Positions 16,243 through 25,080 of a stretch of 64,000 nucleotides of DNA are shown piece by piece. Numbering within the stretch: the first letter of the stretch is position 1; each line of letters begins with the position of its first letter. The stretch lies in assembly GCF_018687935.1 (NCBI RefSeq), contig NZ_CP061308.1, forward strand, positions 118,048 through 182,047, given 5' to 3'. A program made the translations under genes and the position numbers. Source of the stretch: Polynucleobacter sp. JS-JIR-5-A7 (GTDB taxonomy: Bacteria; Pseudomonadota; Gammaproteobacteria; Burkholderiales; Burkholderiaceae). The notes beneath the pieces are model-generated. The model saw only the letters and a list, made by a program, of their open reading frames with translations, searched no databases and had not been told where the DNA came from.

Positions 16243-17503
16243 TTTCTCCTAATGCGCGCTCAATGAGGCGCTGTTTAATGAAGTGACTTTTATTCACCAA
16301 GCCTAGCCCCCAATTACGTAACTGCTTTTCAGTGCTGCTGCTACCAGAGAACAATTTTTTCAACTTATCGGTAACCCATAAAAGTGCGCTAGTGTCGCCT
16401 TGTCGCTGACGTTCATAGCGACGTAATAAGTTCAGATCGCTTAGTGAGCGAAAAGATTCCCGTTTGCTAAAGATATTGAGTAGAACGGCTACATCTCTCA
16501 ATCCCAAGTTGAGGCCTTGGCCTGCTAGTGGGTGCATAACATGAGCCGCATCGCCAATCAATACCACTTTTGGATTTGCCTCTGGGCCAATAAAGCGCGT
16601 AGCCCGAATCTTTCTTAGTGGATATGCGGCAGGAGCGGAGTTAAGGGTGAGCTCGCCCAATTGTTTAGTAATTGCACCATTCGCAATGGATGTGAAACGA
16701 TCTAACCACTGGGATTGACTCAGTTGCAAGAGTTCTGCAGCCAGCTCCGGTGAAGTAGACCACACCATAGATACTTGTTTATTGGGCAAGGGGAGCATGG
16801 CAACAATATCACCCCCTGGTAGGAACCACTGAAAAGCAGTTTCTAGGTGAGGATAAGTACAAGTCCAATTGGCTACAACAGCACTTTGTGAATAACTTTC
16901 TTCGTTAGCACTGATACCAATCTCAGATCGAATCGGTGAGTTCGCGCCATCAGCAGCGATCACGAGCGATGCGCGAATAATGCCACCATTTTTTAAATAT
17001 AATGAACTTCCTTCTGTATCAACTTCAATTTTTTCTACAGTATCTGAAATCCGCTCTAATTTATTTTGAAAACGCGATGCTTGATCTAGTGTGTGCTCGA
17101 TAAAATTCGATTCACCAATCCATGCGAGTTGTGGTGTACCAGCTTCAAATGCAGAAAGATGAAGCTGATCATTTTTCTCGCCGCGATCACCGTATATCCG
17201 CATATCGCGGACCACTTGAAGGCGACTATGGTCTAGTGCATCCCAAATCTGTAAATGGGCCAGGAGCTTTTGGGTGCTCGGTGAAAAGGCATAAATTCGT
17301 TGGCCCCATTGACTTCCTTGAGGGTTAGGGACGGTTTGCCCTAAATCAGGGGCAATTTCTAGGGTCTGAAGCCCAAGTTGAGCCATGCCAAGGGCACAAG
17401 CCTTGCCAGTAATGCCTCCACCGACCACAACAACATCAACAGAGCGAATTTGTGGCGAATGGGAAGGCATCTTAGATAAATGATTTGAGTGAGCTTCTGA
17501 CAT
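16229..17503 (-). CDS. UbiH/UbiF/VisC/COQ6-family FAD hydroxylase
   Basis: A 424-aa flavoprotein monooxygenase that hydroxylates the ubiquinone ring. The N-terminal FAD-binding motif is VVVVGGGITGKACALGMAQL; the second FAD signature VVLIGDAAHVMHPLAGQGLN is followed by LGLRDVAVL, the family stamp. UbiH (C1), UbiI/VisC (C5) and UbiF (C6) paralogues cannot be separated by eye. Because a coq7 gene at 31572 would do the C6 step, UbiH or a broad UbiL/UbiM-like role is more likely than UbiF. The start diverges from ychF with 40 bp between them. Confidence 0.88.
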   Translation of the reverse strand: MSEAHSNHLSKMPSHSPQIRSVDVVVVGGGITGKACALGMAQLGLQTLEIAPDLGQTVPNPQGSQWGQRIYAFSPSTQKLLAHLQIWDALDHSRLQVVRDMRIYGDRGEKNDQLHLSAFEAGTPQLAWIGESNFIEHTLDQASRFQNKLERISDTVEKIEVDTEGSSLYLKNGGIIRASLVIAADGANSPIRSEIGISANEESYSQSAVVANWTCTYPHLETAFQWFLPGGDIVAMLPLPNKQVSMVWSTSPELAAELLQLSQSQWLDRFTSIANGAITKQLGELTLNSAPAAYPLRKIRATRFIGPEANPKVVLIGDAAHVMHPLAGQGLNLGLRDVAVLLNIFSKRESFRSLSDLNLLRRYERQRQGDTSALLWVTDKLKKLFSGSSSTEKQLRNWGLGLVNKSHFIKQRLIERALGEIDFE

Positions 17504-17543
17504 AACTCGATGATATCGAAACCAGCCCCTTTACAATAAAGCC

Positions 17544-18638
17544 ATGTCTTTAAAATGTGGCATCGTCGGCCTGCCTAATGTCGGCAAATCTACCCTCTTT
17601 AATGCGCTTACCAAGGCTGGGATCGCAGCGGAAAACTATCCTTTCTGCACGATTGAGCCTAATGTAGGCGTAGTTGAGGTTCCTGACCCCCGTCTGGCTG
17701 CTTTGGCTGAGATCGTGAAGCCTGAGCGAATTCTGCCTGCCGCAGTAGAGTTTGTTGATATTGCAGGATTAGTGGCGGGTGCCTCAAAAGGCGAAGGTCT
17801 TGGCAATCAATTTTTGGCCAATATTCGGGAAACTGACGCTATTACCCATGTGGTGCGCTGTTTTGAAGATCCTAACGTGATCCACGTCGCAGGCAAGATT
17901 GATCCGATTGCTGATATTGGTGTCATTGATACCGAGCTAGCACTCTCTGATTTAGCGACAGTGGAAAAGACACTCAATCGTTCTACTAAAGCTGCAAAGT
18001 CAGGTAATGATAAAGAGGCTGCTGCTTTGGTGGCGGTCCTAACAAAAGTTCAAGCCCATCTAGACTCTGCTTTACCGGTGCGCAGTATGAATTTATCTGA
18101 TGATGAAAAACTCCTAATTAAGCCCCTTTGCTTGATTACCGCCAAGCCTGCGATGTATGTAGCCAATGTAAAAGAAGATGGCTTTGAAAATAATCCACAT
18201 CTTGAGGCTGTCAAGCAACATGCTTCTAAAGAAAAAGCCCCAGTTGTGGCTGTATGTGCAGCGATTGAGGCTGAAATTGCCGATTTAGATGATGCAGATA
18301 AAACGGAGTTCTTGGCTGATTTAGGGATGGAAGAGCCGGGCTTAGATCGTGTCATCCGTGCGGGTTATTCATTGTTGGGTCTACATACTTATTTCACGGC
18401 AGGTGTTAAAGAAGTACGCGCTTGGACTATTCACCAAGGCGATACTGCTCCACAAGCCGCTGGTGTGATCCATACCGATTTTGAGCGCGGGTTTATTCGG
18501 GCGCAAACTATTGCTTATGATGACTTCATTCAATTTAAGGGTGAGTCAGGCGCTAAAGAAGCCGGCAAGATGCGCGCTGAAGGGAAAGAGTATGTTGTAA
18601 AAGATGGCGATGTCTTGAACTTCTTGTTCAATGTATAA
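17544..18638 (+). CDS. ychF: Ribosome-associated ATPase YchF/Ola1
   Basis: A 364-aa TRAFAC-class P-loop NTPase of the Obg family. The P-loop GLPNVGKST lies at residues 9-17; switch II DIAGLVAGASKGEGLGN follows. In place of the GTPase NKxD motif there is N208-V-K-E211, the NxxE form that gives YchF its ATP preference. The C-terminal TGS domain (YFTAGVKEVRAWTI to VKDGDVLNFLFNV) is intact. In E. coli YchF binds the 70S ribosome and affects the oxidative-stress response. It converges with trpC across a bidirectional terminator. Confidence 0.97.
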   Translation: MSLKCGIVGLPNVGKSTLFNALTKAGIAAENYPFCTIEPNVGVVEVPDPRLAALAEIVKPERILPAAVEFVDIAGLVAGASKGEGLGNQFLANIRETDAITHVVRCFEDPNVIHVAGKIDPIADIGVIDTELALSDLATVEKTLNRSTKAAKSGNDKEAAALVAVLTKVQAHLDSALPVRSMNLSDDEKLLIKPLCLITAKPAMYVANVKEDGFENNPHLEAVKQHASKEKAPVVAVCAAIEAEIADLDDADKTEFLADLGMEEPGLDRVIRAGYSLLGLHTYFTAGVKEVRAWTIHQGDTAPQAAGVIHTDFERGFIRAQTIAYDDFIQFKGESGAKEAGKMRAEGKEYVVKDGDVLNFLFNV

Positions 18639-18671
18639 ATCTTGACTCATTACTCGTTTGAGCCCTAAATA

Positions 18672-18697
18672 AAAAAGCCCTTCTTGAAGGGCTTTTT
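18672..18697. terminator. Bidirectional rho-independent terminator
   Basis: AAAAAGCCCTTC (18672-18683) and GAAGGGCTTTTT (18686-18697) form a 12-bp perfect stem with a 2-nt centre, so the effective loop is slightly larger. The flanking A- and T-runs give a U-tract on both strands. It stands between the converging ychF and trpC ends. Confidence 0.9.
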
Positions 18698-18719
18698 AAC
18701 AATGAAATTCAAAAGCAGC

Positions 18720-19523
18720 CTAGGAAAACAGCTCGCTGAGGGCGACGCCAGGATCGGGTGAGCGCATAAATGCTTCGCCAACTAAGAATGCATTTATATG
18801 ATTGGCACGCATGAGTTGAACATCTGCGCGACTCAATATTCCCGATTCAGTGACTAATATTTTATTGCTTGGAATAGAGGATAGGAGCGAGAGAGTAGTT
18901 TGAAGAGTTACTTCAAATGTTTTAAGGTTGCGATTATTGATTCCTAGCAATGGTGTCTTGAGTTCCAGCGCTTGATCAAGTTCAGCAGCGTTATGCACCT
19001 CTACTAAGACATCAAGACCTAATTCATGAGCACAAGCTTCAAGCTCTTTCATTTGGTTTAATTCAAGGCAGGCCACAATCAGCAAAATAGCATCCGCACC
19101 AATCGCCCGCGCTTCATAAATTTGGTAGGGATCAATCGTGAAATCTTTCCGCAATACTGGAATACTACAAGCGGCGCGAGCTTGCTGAAGAAATGCGTTG
19201 CAGCCTTGAAAGTAATCGATATCTGTTAAGACTGATAAGCAGGCCGCACTATGTTTTTCATAGGACTTAGCAATGTTGGCTGGAATAAAGTTCTCACGCA
19301 AAATACCCTTACTTGGGCTTGCTTTCTTGATTTCGGTGATCACGCCAGCTTTACCCGCTGCGATTTTCTGCTCAATGGAACGTATAAAGCCTCTAGGCTT
19401 TAACGCTGGATCTTGATTGTTTGCCTGCGCTTGATCGCGTTGATTTGCGAGCGAGAGTTGTTTTAAGTTTTGTGCAATCTCTATCTTCTTTGTTGCAACA
19501 ATTTTTTCGAGAATATCGCTCAT
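18720..19523 (-). CDS. trpC: Indole-3-glycerol phosphate synthase
   Basis: Ring closure of carboxyphenylamino-deoxyribulose phosphate to indole-3-glycerol phosphate in tryptophan synthesis. The 267-aa TIM barrel shows VITEIKKASPSKG (catalytic lysine), VLRKDFTIDPYQIYEARAIGAD, the GINNRNLKTFEV loop and VTESGI near the end. I chose the ATG at 19523 (MSDILEKIVATKKIEI); the frame is open upstream to 19565 but that would run into trpD. No fusion to trpF is present. It lies 10 bp after trpD. Confidence 0.97.
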   Translation of the reverse strand: MSDILEKIVATKKIEIAQNLKQLSLANQRDQAQANNQDPALKPRGFIRSIEQKIAAGKAGVITEIKKASPSKGILRENFIPANIAKSYEKHSAACLSVLTDIDYFQGCNAFLQQARAACSIPVLRKDFTIDPYQIYEARAIGADAILLIVACLELNQMKELEACAHELGLDVLVEVHNAAELDQALELKTPLLGINNRNLKTFEVTLQTTLSLLSSIPSNKILVTESGILSRADVQLMRANHINAFLVGEAFMRSPDPGVALSELFS

Positions 19524-19533
19524 GAACCGTGAT

Positions 19534-20559
19534 TTATTTAGATTGAGTTGCTGCAACAAAGGCATCTAATTTTTGCCGGGCAGCGCCTGATGTAATGGCA
19601 GCTTTAGCTTTTGCAATACCGCTGGCAATATCAGGGGCAACGCCAGCTACATACAGTGTGGCGCCTGCATTAAGGCAGACAATATCACTTGCTGCACCAG
19701 GCTTATTGTCGATGACATCAAGCACAATGTTCTTGGATTCTTCAGCATTAGCAACCTTGAAACTACTCGTGAGAGCGGTATTTAATCCAAAGTCTTTTGG
19801 ATGAATTTCATATTCACGCACAATCCCGTCTTTAAGCTCGCCTACAAGAGTAGGGCCTTCAAGTGAAATTTCATCAAGGCCATCACGACCATACACTACT
19901 AAAGCATGTTCCATGCCGAGTGCCTCTAATACGCGCGCCTGAATGCCAACGAGATCTGCATGGAATACACCCATCAAAATACGTTTAGCATCTGCTGGAT
20001 TGGTTAATGGACCCAGGATATTAAAAATAGTGCGCACACCCAATTGCTTACGAATCGGTACAACATTTTTCATGGCAGGGTGATGATTGGGCGCAAACAT
20101 GAAACCAGCGCCAGCTTGAGAGATACATGCTGCCACTTGCTCTGCGGAAAGTGCGAGATTGACGCCAAGCGCCTCTAATACGTCGGCGCTACCAGACTTA
20201 CTGCTTACGCTGCGATTGCCATGTTTAGCAATTTTTGCACCTGCTGCCGCTGCAACAAACATCGCTGCAGTAGAAATATTGAATGTATGGGCTCCATCGC
20301 CACCAGTACCCACAACATCAACTAAATGAGAGCGGTCATCTACATGAACCGCAGTAGCAAACTCACGCATCACTTGTGCGGCGGCTGCGATTTCACCAAC
20401 GGTTTCTTTTTTAGTGCGTAGAGCAACTAAGAGACCGGCTACAAGCTCGGGTGACATTTCGCCACTCATGATGAGGCGCATCATTGCCGTCATTTCATCA
20501 TGGAAGAGTTCGCGATGTTCGATGCAACGTTGGAGGGCTTCTTGTGGAGTAATTGGCAT
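19534..20559 (-). CDS. trpD: Anthranilate phosphoribosyltransferase
   Basis: Transfers phosphoribosyl from PRPP to anthranilate. The 341-aa protein carries the PRPP-binding motif VDVVGTGGDGAHTFNISTAA, KHGNRSVSSKSGSADVLEALG, and FAPNHHPAMKNVVPIRKQLGVRTIFNILGPL near the anthranilate site. It is a separate enzyme, not a TrpGD fusion. It lies 23 bp after trpG. Confidence 0.97.
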   Translation of the reverse strand: MPITPQEALQRCIEHRELFHDEMTAMMRLIMSGEMSPELVAGLLVALRTKKETVGEIAAAAQVMREFATAVHVDDRSHLVDVVGTGGDGAHTFNISTAAMFVAAAAGAKIAKHGNRSVSSKSGSADVLEALGVNLALSAEQVAACISQAGAGFMFAPNHHPAMKNVVPIRKQLGVRTIFNILGPLTNPADAKRILMGVFHADLVGIQARVLEALGMEHALVVYGRDGLDEISLEGPTLVGELKDGIVREYEIHPKDFGLNTALTSSFKVANAEESKNIVLDVIDNKPGAASDIVCLNAGATLYVAGVAPDIASGIAKAKAAITSGAARQKLDAFVAATQSK

Positions 20560-20582
20560 GACGCTTTTATATGTTTGCTGAG

Positions 20583-21149
20583 TTACTTGTTTTCTAGAAA
20601 ATTCTTGAGCAGGGCATGACCATGCTCAGAAAGAATTGATTCTGGATGAAACTGGACGCCTTCAACTGCCAATTCTTTGTGACGCACACCCATGATCTCT
20701 CCATCAGAGGAGGTGGCAGTAACTTCCAAGCATGCTGGCAAAGAGCTTTTTTCAATTGCCAAAGAGTGATAGCGAGTGACCTTGAATGGGTCTGGTAGGT
20801 TTTTAAATACACCAACGCCAGTGTGATGAATGCTATCCGTCTTGCCGTGCATTACTTTCTGAGCGCGAATTACCTTGCCCCCAAAAGCTTCACCAATCGC
20901 TTGATGACCTAAGCACACACCCAAGATAGGAATCTTTCCAGCATATTGTTTGATAGTCTCTACAGAGATACCAGCTTCTGCTGGGCTGCATGGTCCTGGA
21001 GAAATGCAAATGCGTGCAGGATTGAGTTTTGCAATCGCTTCAACGGTAATTTCATCATTTCGAAATACTTTGACCTCTTCACCTAGCTCAGCAAAGTACT
21101 GCACGAGGTTGTAGGTAAATGAATCATAGTTATCAATCATTAGGAGCAT
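20583..21149 (-). CDS. trpG: Anthranilate synthase component II (glutamine amidotransferase)
   Basis: Class I glutamine amidotransferase that feeds ammonia to TrpE; in many bacteria it doubles as PabA for folate synthesis. The 188-aa protein has nucleophile C79 in ILGVCLGHQAIG, and H168/E170 in GVQFHPESILSEHG complete the triad. The start at 21149 overlaps the trpE stop by 17 bp and is backed by a GGAGG tract five bases upstream; an ATG three codons later (MIDNYDSF) is an alternative. Confidence 0.97.
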   Translation of the reverse strand: MLLMIDNYDSFTYNLVQYFAELGEEVKVFRNDEITVEAIAKLNPARICISPGPCSPAEAGISVETIKQYAGKIPILGVCLGHQAIGEAFGGKVIRAQKVMHGKTDSIHHTGVGVFKNLPDPFKVTRYHSLAIEKSSLPACLEVTATSSDGEIMGVRHKELAVEGVQFHPESILSEHGHALLKNFLENK

Positions 21150-22638
21150 CGAGTCCTCCTTGTACTAAATCGGCCGCTGTTAATACTGCGCGTGCCTTAG
21201 CTTCAGTTTCTTTCCATTCAGCTGTGGGATCTGAGTCAGCTACGACACCAGCGCCAGCCTGCGAGTGCAGCATACCATCACGAATGATTCCAGTGCGAAT
21301 CGCAATCGCTACATCCATATCACCTGAGAAGGAGAGGTAACCTACTGCGCCACCATAAACACCGCGTTTCACAATTTCCATTTCATCAATGATTTCCATT
21401 GCCCGAATTTTTGGCGCGCCTGATAAGGTGCCTGCAGGGAAAGTGGCACGCAAAACATCCATATTGCTCATATTGTCTAAAAGATCACCCTCAACCGAGC
21501 TCACAATATGTTGCACGTGAGAGTACTTTTCAATGGACATAGAGTCAGTCACCTTGACCGAGCCTGTTTTAGCAATACGACCAACGTCATTGCGAGCAAG
21601 GTCAATCAGCATAACGTGCTCAGCGATTTCTTTCGGGTCTGCTAAGAGTTCTTTAGCAAGGCGCTCATCTTCTTCTGGGTTGGCGCCACGGGGACGTGTT
21701 CCAGCAAGCGGCCGAATCGTCACAATTTTTTCTGCTGCACGTTTTTCTTGGCGTACTAAGATTTCTGGGGAAGAGCCAACGATCTGCATATCGCCAAAAT
21801 CATAGAAATACATATAGGGCGATGGGTTCAATGAGCGCAATGCTCTGTAGAGCGCAAGCGGTGAATCGGTAAAGGGTTTACTAATGCGCTGACCGATAAC
21901 TACCTGCATACAATCGCCAGCCAAAATATATTCTTTAGTTTTACGAACGGCATCTTCGAAATCTACCACTTTGAATTTACGAATCAGATCAGTTTTACTG
22001 CTTGCCAAAGAAGGCGGCATGTTGACTTGCTTGCTCAGACAGGCAAGTAATTCTTTCAAGCGAGCCTGGGCTTTTTCAAAGTCATCAGTCAAGCTCGGAT
22101 CAGCATAGACGATGAGATAAATTTTTCCCGCAACGTTATCAATGACAGCCAACTCTTCAGTGAGCATGAGTTGAATATCAGGAACACCCAGCTCATCTGG
22201 TAGTGAATGTTTGGCAAGACGTGATTCGATATAACGAACTGTGTCATATCCAAAGTAGCCAGCTAGACCTCCACAAAAGCGCGGTAGCCCCACCTCTACT
22301 GCAACCTTAAATCTTTTGAAATAAGCATCTATAAAATCTAGTGGATTATCTGTATTGGTCTCAACTACTTTGCCATCAGTAAGCACTTCGTTAACGGGTT
22401 TAGATGGGGTGCCTACTGAACGAATAACAGTCCTGGCAGGCAGGCCAATAAAGGAGAAGCGACCAAAGCGCTCGCCACCTAAAACTGATTCCAAAAGGTA
22501 GGTATTTTTTTTGCCAAAAGCTTGGCTCAACTTGACGTAGAGCGATAGCGGCGTTTCTAAATCCGCCAAAACCTCTTTCACTAGAGGAATGCGATTGAAA
22601 CCCTGCTTTGCTAGGGCATTGAATTCCTCGCGCAGCAT
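21133..22638 (-). CDS. trpE: Anthranilate synthase component I
   Basis: Converts chorismate to anthranilate using TrpG-supplied ammonia. The 501-aa product has the N-terminal regulatory region with LLESVLGGERFGRFSFIG, whose LLES-type motif matches the tryptophan feedback site, and the chorismate-binding core: IRPLAGTRPRGANPEEDERLAKELLAD, LVMLIDLARNDVGR-like stretch and FPAGTLSGAPKIRAMEIIDE. It is coupled to rpe upstream (1-bp TAATG overlap) and to trpG downstream. No trp leader peptide is seen, as rpe is directly in front. Confidence 0.97.
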   Translation of the reverse strand: MLREEFNALAKQGFNRIPLVKEVLADLETPLSLYVKLSQAFGKKNTYLLESVLGGERFGRFSFIGLPARTVIRSVGTPSKPVNEVLTDGKVVETNTDNPLDFIDAYFKRFKVAVEVGLPRFCGGLAGYFGYDTVRYIESRLAKHSLPDELGVPDIQLMLTEELAVIDNVAGKIYLIVYADPSLTDDFEKAQARLKELLACLSKQVNMPPSLASSKTDLIRKFKVVDFEDAVRKTKEYILAGDCMQVVIGQRISKPFTDSPLALYRALRSLNPSPYMYFYDFGDMQIVGSSPEILVRQEKRAAEKIVTIRPLAGTRPRGANPEEDERLAKELLADPKEIAEHVMLIDLARNDVGRIAKTGSVKVTDSMSIEKYSHVQHIVSSVEGDLLDNMSNMDVLRATFPAGTLSGAPKIRAMEIIDEMEIVKRGVYGGAVGYLSFSGDMDVAIAIRTGIIRDGMLHSQAGAGVVADSDPTAEWKETEAKARAVLTAADLVQGGLDAPND

Positions 22639-23363
22639 TAGGCTTTTCCTGACTTTCCTAACTCTGCGCGCATTGCGTCAATGACTTGGGCGTAATTCTC
22701 TTGACCAAAAATAGCTGAGCCTGCAACAAAAGTATCTGCACCTGCTTGTGCAACTTGTGCAATGTTATCGACCTTAATCCCACCATCCACTTCAAGACGA
22801 ATGTGACGACCTGTCTCTGCTTCGTAGCGATCTAAACGGGAACGCACTTGAGCAATCTTTTGAAGAGTGCTTGGAATAAATGATTGACCACCAAAGCCAG
22901 GATTGACTGACATGAGTAGTACAAGATCTAGCAGGTCTAAGGTGTGATCCAAATGATCAAGTGGTGTTGCGGGATTGAAAACTAGCCCTGCTTGACAGCC
23001 TTGATCACGAATTAAATTCAATGTGCGATTCACATGAGGGCTTGCCTCTGGATGAATGCTAATCAAATTGGCGCCAGCTTTTGCAAAATCAGGAACGATG
23101 CGATCAACCGGTTCAATCATTAAGTGAACATCGATAAGCGCAGACGTGCCATTTTTATTTGCATAGGGGCGAATGGCCTCACACACTAAGGGGCCAATAG
23201 TGAGATTAGGCACGTAATGGTTGTCCATCACGTCAAAGTGAATCCAGTCAGCGCCAGCCCCTAAAACATCTTGTACTTCCTTGCCAAGGCAGGCAAAGTC
23301 AGCCGACAAAATGGAGGGGGCAATCAGAAATTGATGATCAGATGATGTTTTTTGGCTTTCCAT
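22638..23363 (-). CDS. rpe: Ribulose-phosphate 3-epimerase
   Basis: Interconverts ribulose-5-P and xylulose-5-P in the pentose phosphate pathway. The 241-aa TIM barrel shows APSILSADFACLG, DWIHFDVMDNHYVPNLTIGP (metal-binding H and D), DVHLMIEP, MSVNPGFGGQSFIPS and EVDGGI, all family signatures. It heads the rpe-trpEGDC run. The phosphoglycolate phosphatase gene gph, which often lies between rpe and trpE in proteobacteria, is absent here. It diverges from apaG. Confidence 0.97.
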   Translation of the reverse strand: MESQKTSSDHQFLIAPSILSADFACLGKEVQDVLGAGADWIHFDVMDNHYVPNLTIGPLVCEAIRPYANKNGTSALIDVHLMIEPVDRIVPDFAKAGANLISIHPEASPHVNRTLNLIRDQGCQAGLVFNPATPLDHLDHTLDLLDLVLLMSVNPGFGGQSFIPSTLQKIAQVRSRLDRYEAETGRHIRLEVDGGIKVDNIAQVAQAGADTFVAGSAIFGQENYAQVIDAMRAELGKSGKA

Positions 23364-23412
23364 CCCTAGATTCTAGCTTGCAGTTGGCCTTGGGATGGAG
23401 CAGAATTCGAGC

Positions 23413-23787
23413 ATGAATCCCCATGAAATCAGCATTACGGTTAAGACCCAGTACCTTCCAGACCAATCTGACCCAGATAATCGCCAATTTGCCTTTGCCT
23501 ATACGGTCATCATCCGCAATACGGGATCAGCCAGTATTCAGTTGATTGCCCGCCATTGGTTCATTACAGACGGGGACAACGACGTCCAAGAGGTGCGCGG
23601 TCTTGGGGTTGTTGGTCAGCAACCTCTATTGCGCTCCGGTGAGCATTTTGAGTACACCAGTTGGGCTACCCTGCCAACGCCCGCCGGAACGATGCGGGGC
23701 GAGTATTTTTGCGTAACCGAGGATGCGCAGTTTTTTCAGGCGCCCATCCCAGAATTTGCACTGGTAATGCCCCGCACCCTCCACTAA
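23413..23787 (+). CDS. apaG: ApaG domain protein
   Basis: ApaG is a small fibronectin-III-like beta protein; E. coli ApaG is linked to Co2+ resistance and Mg2+ efflux, but its biochemical role is uncertain. The product has ITVKTQYLPDQSDPDNRQFAFAYTVIIRNTG, the nucleotide-binding-like GLGVVGQQPLLRSGEHFEYTSW and PIPEFALVMPRTLH. I chose the ATG at 23413 (124 aa, the family length); an upstream ATG at 23395 would give 130 aa. Neither has a strong ribosome-binding site. Confidence 0.92.
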   Translation: MNPHEISITVKTQYLPDQSDPDNRQFAFAYTVIIRNTGSASIQLIARHWFITDGDNDVQEVRGLGVVGQQPLLRSGEHFEYTSWATLPTPAGTMRGEYFCVTEDAQFFQAPIPEFALVMPRTLH

Positions 23788-23812
23788 GCAAGGGGCCTTA
23801 TTTTTTGGAGGC

Positions 23813-23926
23813 TTACTTTTTGCCTTTGCCAGTCCAAAGGACGATGAATAATAAAAGTCCTAAGGCAATAGCACCCTCAAGGACAAACAGTAGCATTGGG
23901 TATTCATCAAGTAAATTGGCAATCAT
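23813..23926 (-). CDS. Possible 37-aa single-TM micro-protein
   Basis: A minus-strand ORF from the ATG at 23926 encodes MIANLLDEYPMLLFVLEG and then AIALGLLLFIVLWTGKGKK: a short polar start, one strong TM stretch and a basic tail. That is a typical small membrane protein pattern. However, the start uses the same CATG as the mltA start on the plus strand, no clear ribosome-binding site precedes it, and I cannot test conservation. It may be a chance ORF in the apaG-mltA spacer. Confidence 0.3.
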   Translation of the reverse strand: MIANLLDEYPMLLFVLEGAIALGLLLFIVLWTGKGKK

Positions 23927-25055
23927 GATTTCTAAAGTTAAATTGTTCCAGACAAGTGTATTCGCTATTGTTCTTGCCAGCTTGCTGGTTGCTTGTTCAA
24001 CGCCCCCTACTCGAAGTACCGGATATCGATCCAGTGGGTCGGGTACTGCACCATCCACCTATAGCTCATCCATTGCCAGTTTTAGCGCCGTATCTTGGCA
24101 AGCCTTACCGGGTTGGCAGGAAGATGATATGGCGCTGGCATGGCCAGCTTGGCTCAAGAGCTGCGAGGCCTTGCGCAGACGCAGTGGCGAAACCAACTGG
24201 CGCCAAGTCTGTAGTCAGGCCACCAGTGTCTCGAGCAGCGATAGCCAAGCGATTCGTCGCTATTTTGAAAATTATTTTCAGGCTTATGAAATTCGCAATA
24301 GCTCTGGAAGTGATACAGGCTTGATCACAGGTTATTACGAGCCAGTCATGAATGGTTCGCAAACGAGAACCGGTATGTACAGCGTGCCGCTCTATGCCTA
24401 CCCCAATGCTTGGAAAAAATCTAAGCCAAATCCAGGACCATCGCGAGCAGAGTTAATGAGCTCAGGAATGCTGAAGGGATCTGAAATTGCATGGGTACAA
24501 GATCCTGTTGCGGCTGTGTTTATGCAAATACAAGGCTCTGGAAAAATTCGCCTTGACGATGGTCGCGTTCTGCGTTTAGGTTACGCGGGTACGAATGACC
24601 AACCCTTTAAATCTTTTGCGCAATGGTTGCTTGATCGCAAAGAAATTACACGCAGCGAGGCAACGATGCAGGGAATTTCACAATGGGCTAAGCGCAACCC
24701 AGGGCGTGTGAATGAAATGCTCAACGCTAATCCTCGGTTTGTCTTTTTCAAAGAGCTGCCAGGCAATGTAGAGGCTGATTTGGGCCCCAATGGTGCGCTA
24801 GGAGTACCTTTAACGAGTGAGCGGAGTGTTGCGATCGATCTTCAGGCAATGCCTTTAGGCGCGCCTGTATTCTTGGCCACCACCAAACCCTTAAGTAGCC
24901 AGCCCCTGCAAAAGCTGGTAATGGCGCAGGATACTGGCAAAGCAATTGTGGGCGGCGTCAGAGCTGATTACTATTGGGGATCGGGTGAGGCTGCCGGAGA
25001 AATGGCGGGGCGCATGAAACAAAATGGCAAGATGTGGTTATTGTTGCCGCGTTAA
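23925..25055 (+). CDS. mltA: Membrane-bound lytic murein transglycosylase A
   Basis: Outer-membrane lipoprotein that cleaves peptidoglycan glycan strands to 1,6-anhydromuramyl products. I chose the ATG at 23925 because it gives a lipoprotein signal with lipobox LLVAC (C24) in a 376-aa precursor; the open frame extends further upstream inside apaG. The MltA core shows GLITGYYEPVMNGSQTRTG and VPLYAYP early, QIQGSGKIRLDDGRVLRLGYAG in the middle, and the C-terminal 3D domain with a conserved aspartate in VMAQDTGKAIVGGVRADYYWG. It stands alone between apaG and the enoyl-CoA hydratase. Confidence 0.94.
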   Translation: MISKVKLFQTSVFAIVLASLLVACSTPPTRSTGYRSSGSGTAPSTYSSSIASFSAVSWQALPGWQEDDMALAWPAWLKSCEALRRRSGETNWRQVCSQATSVSSSDSQAIRRYFENYFQAYEIRNSSGSDTGLITGYYEPVMNGSQTRTGMYSVPLYAYPNAWKKSKPNPGPSRAELMSSGMLKGSEIAWVQDPVAAVFMQIQGSGKIRLDDGRVLRLGYAGTNDQPFKSFAQWLLDRKEITRSEATMQGISQWAKRNPGRVNEMLNANPRFVFFKELPGNVEADLGPNGALGVPLTSERSVAIDLQAMPLGAPVFLATTKPLSSQPLQKLVMAQDTGKAIVGGVRADYYWGSGEAAGEMAGRMKQNGKMWLLLPR

Positions 25056-25080
25056 TGAATGTCACATTAGAGAGAAAACT

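Noticed and set aside
21119..23400. trp attenuator or leader peptide before trpE
   Set aside because: rpe abuts trpE directly, and no Trp-rich short ORF with alternative hairpins is seen.
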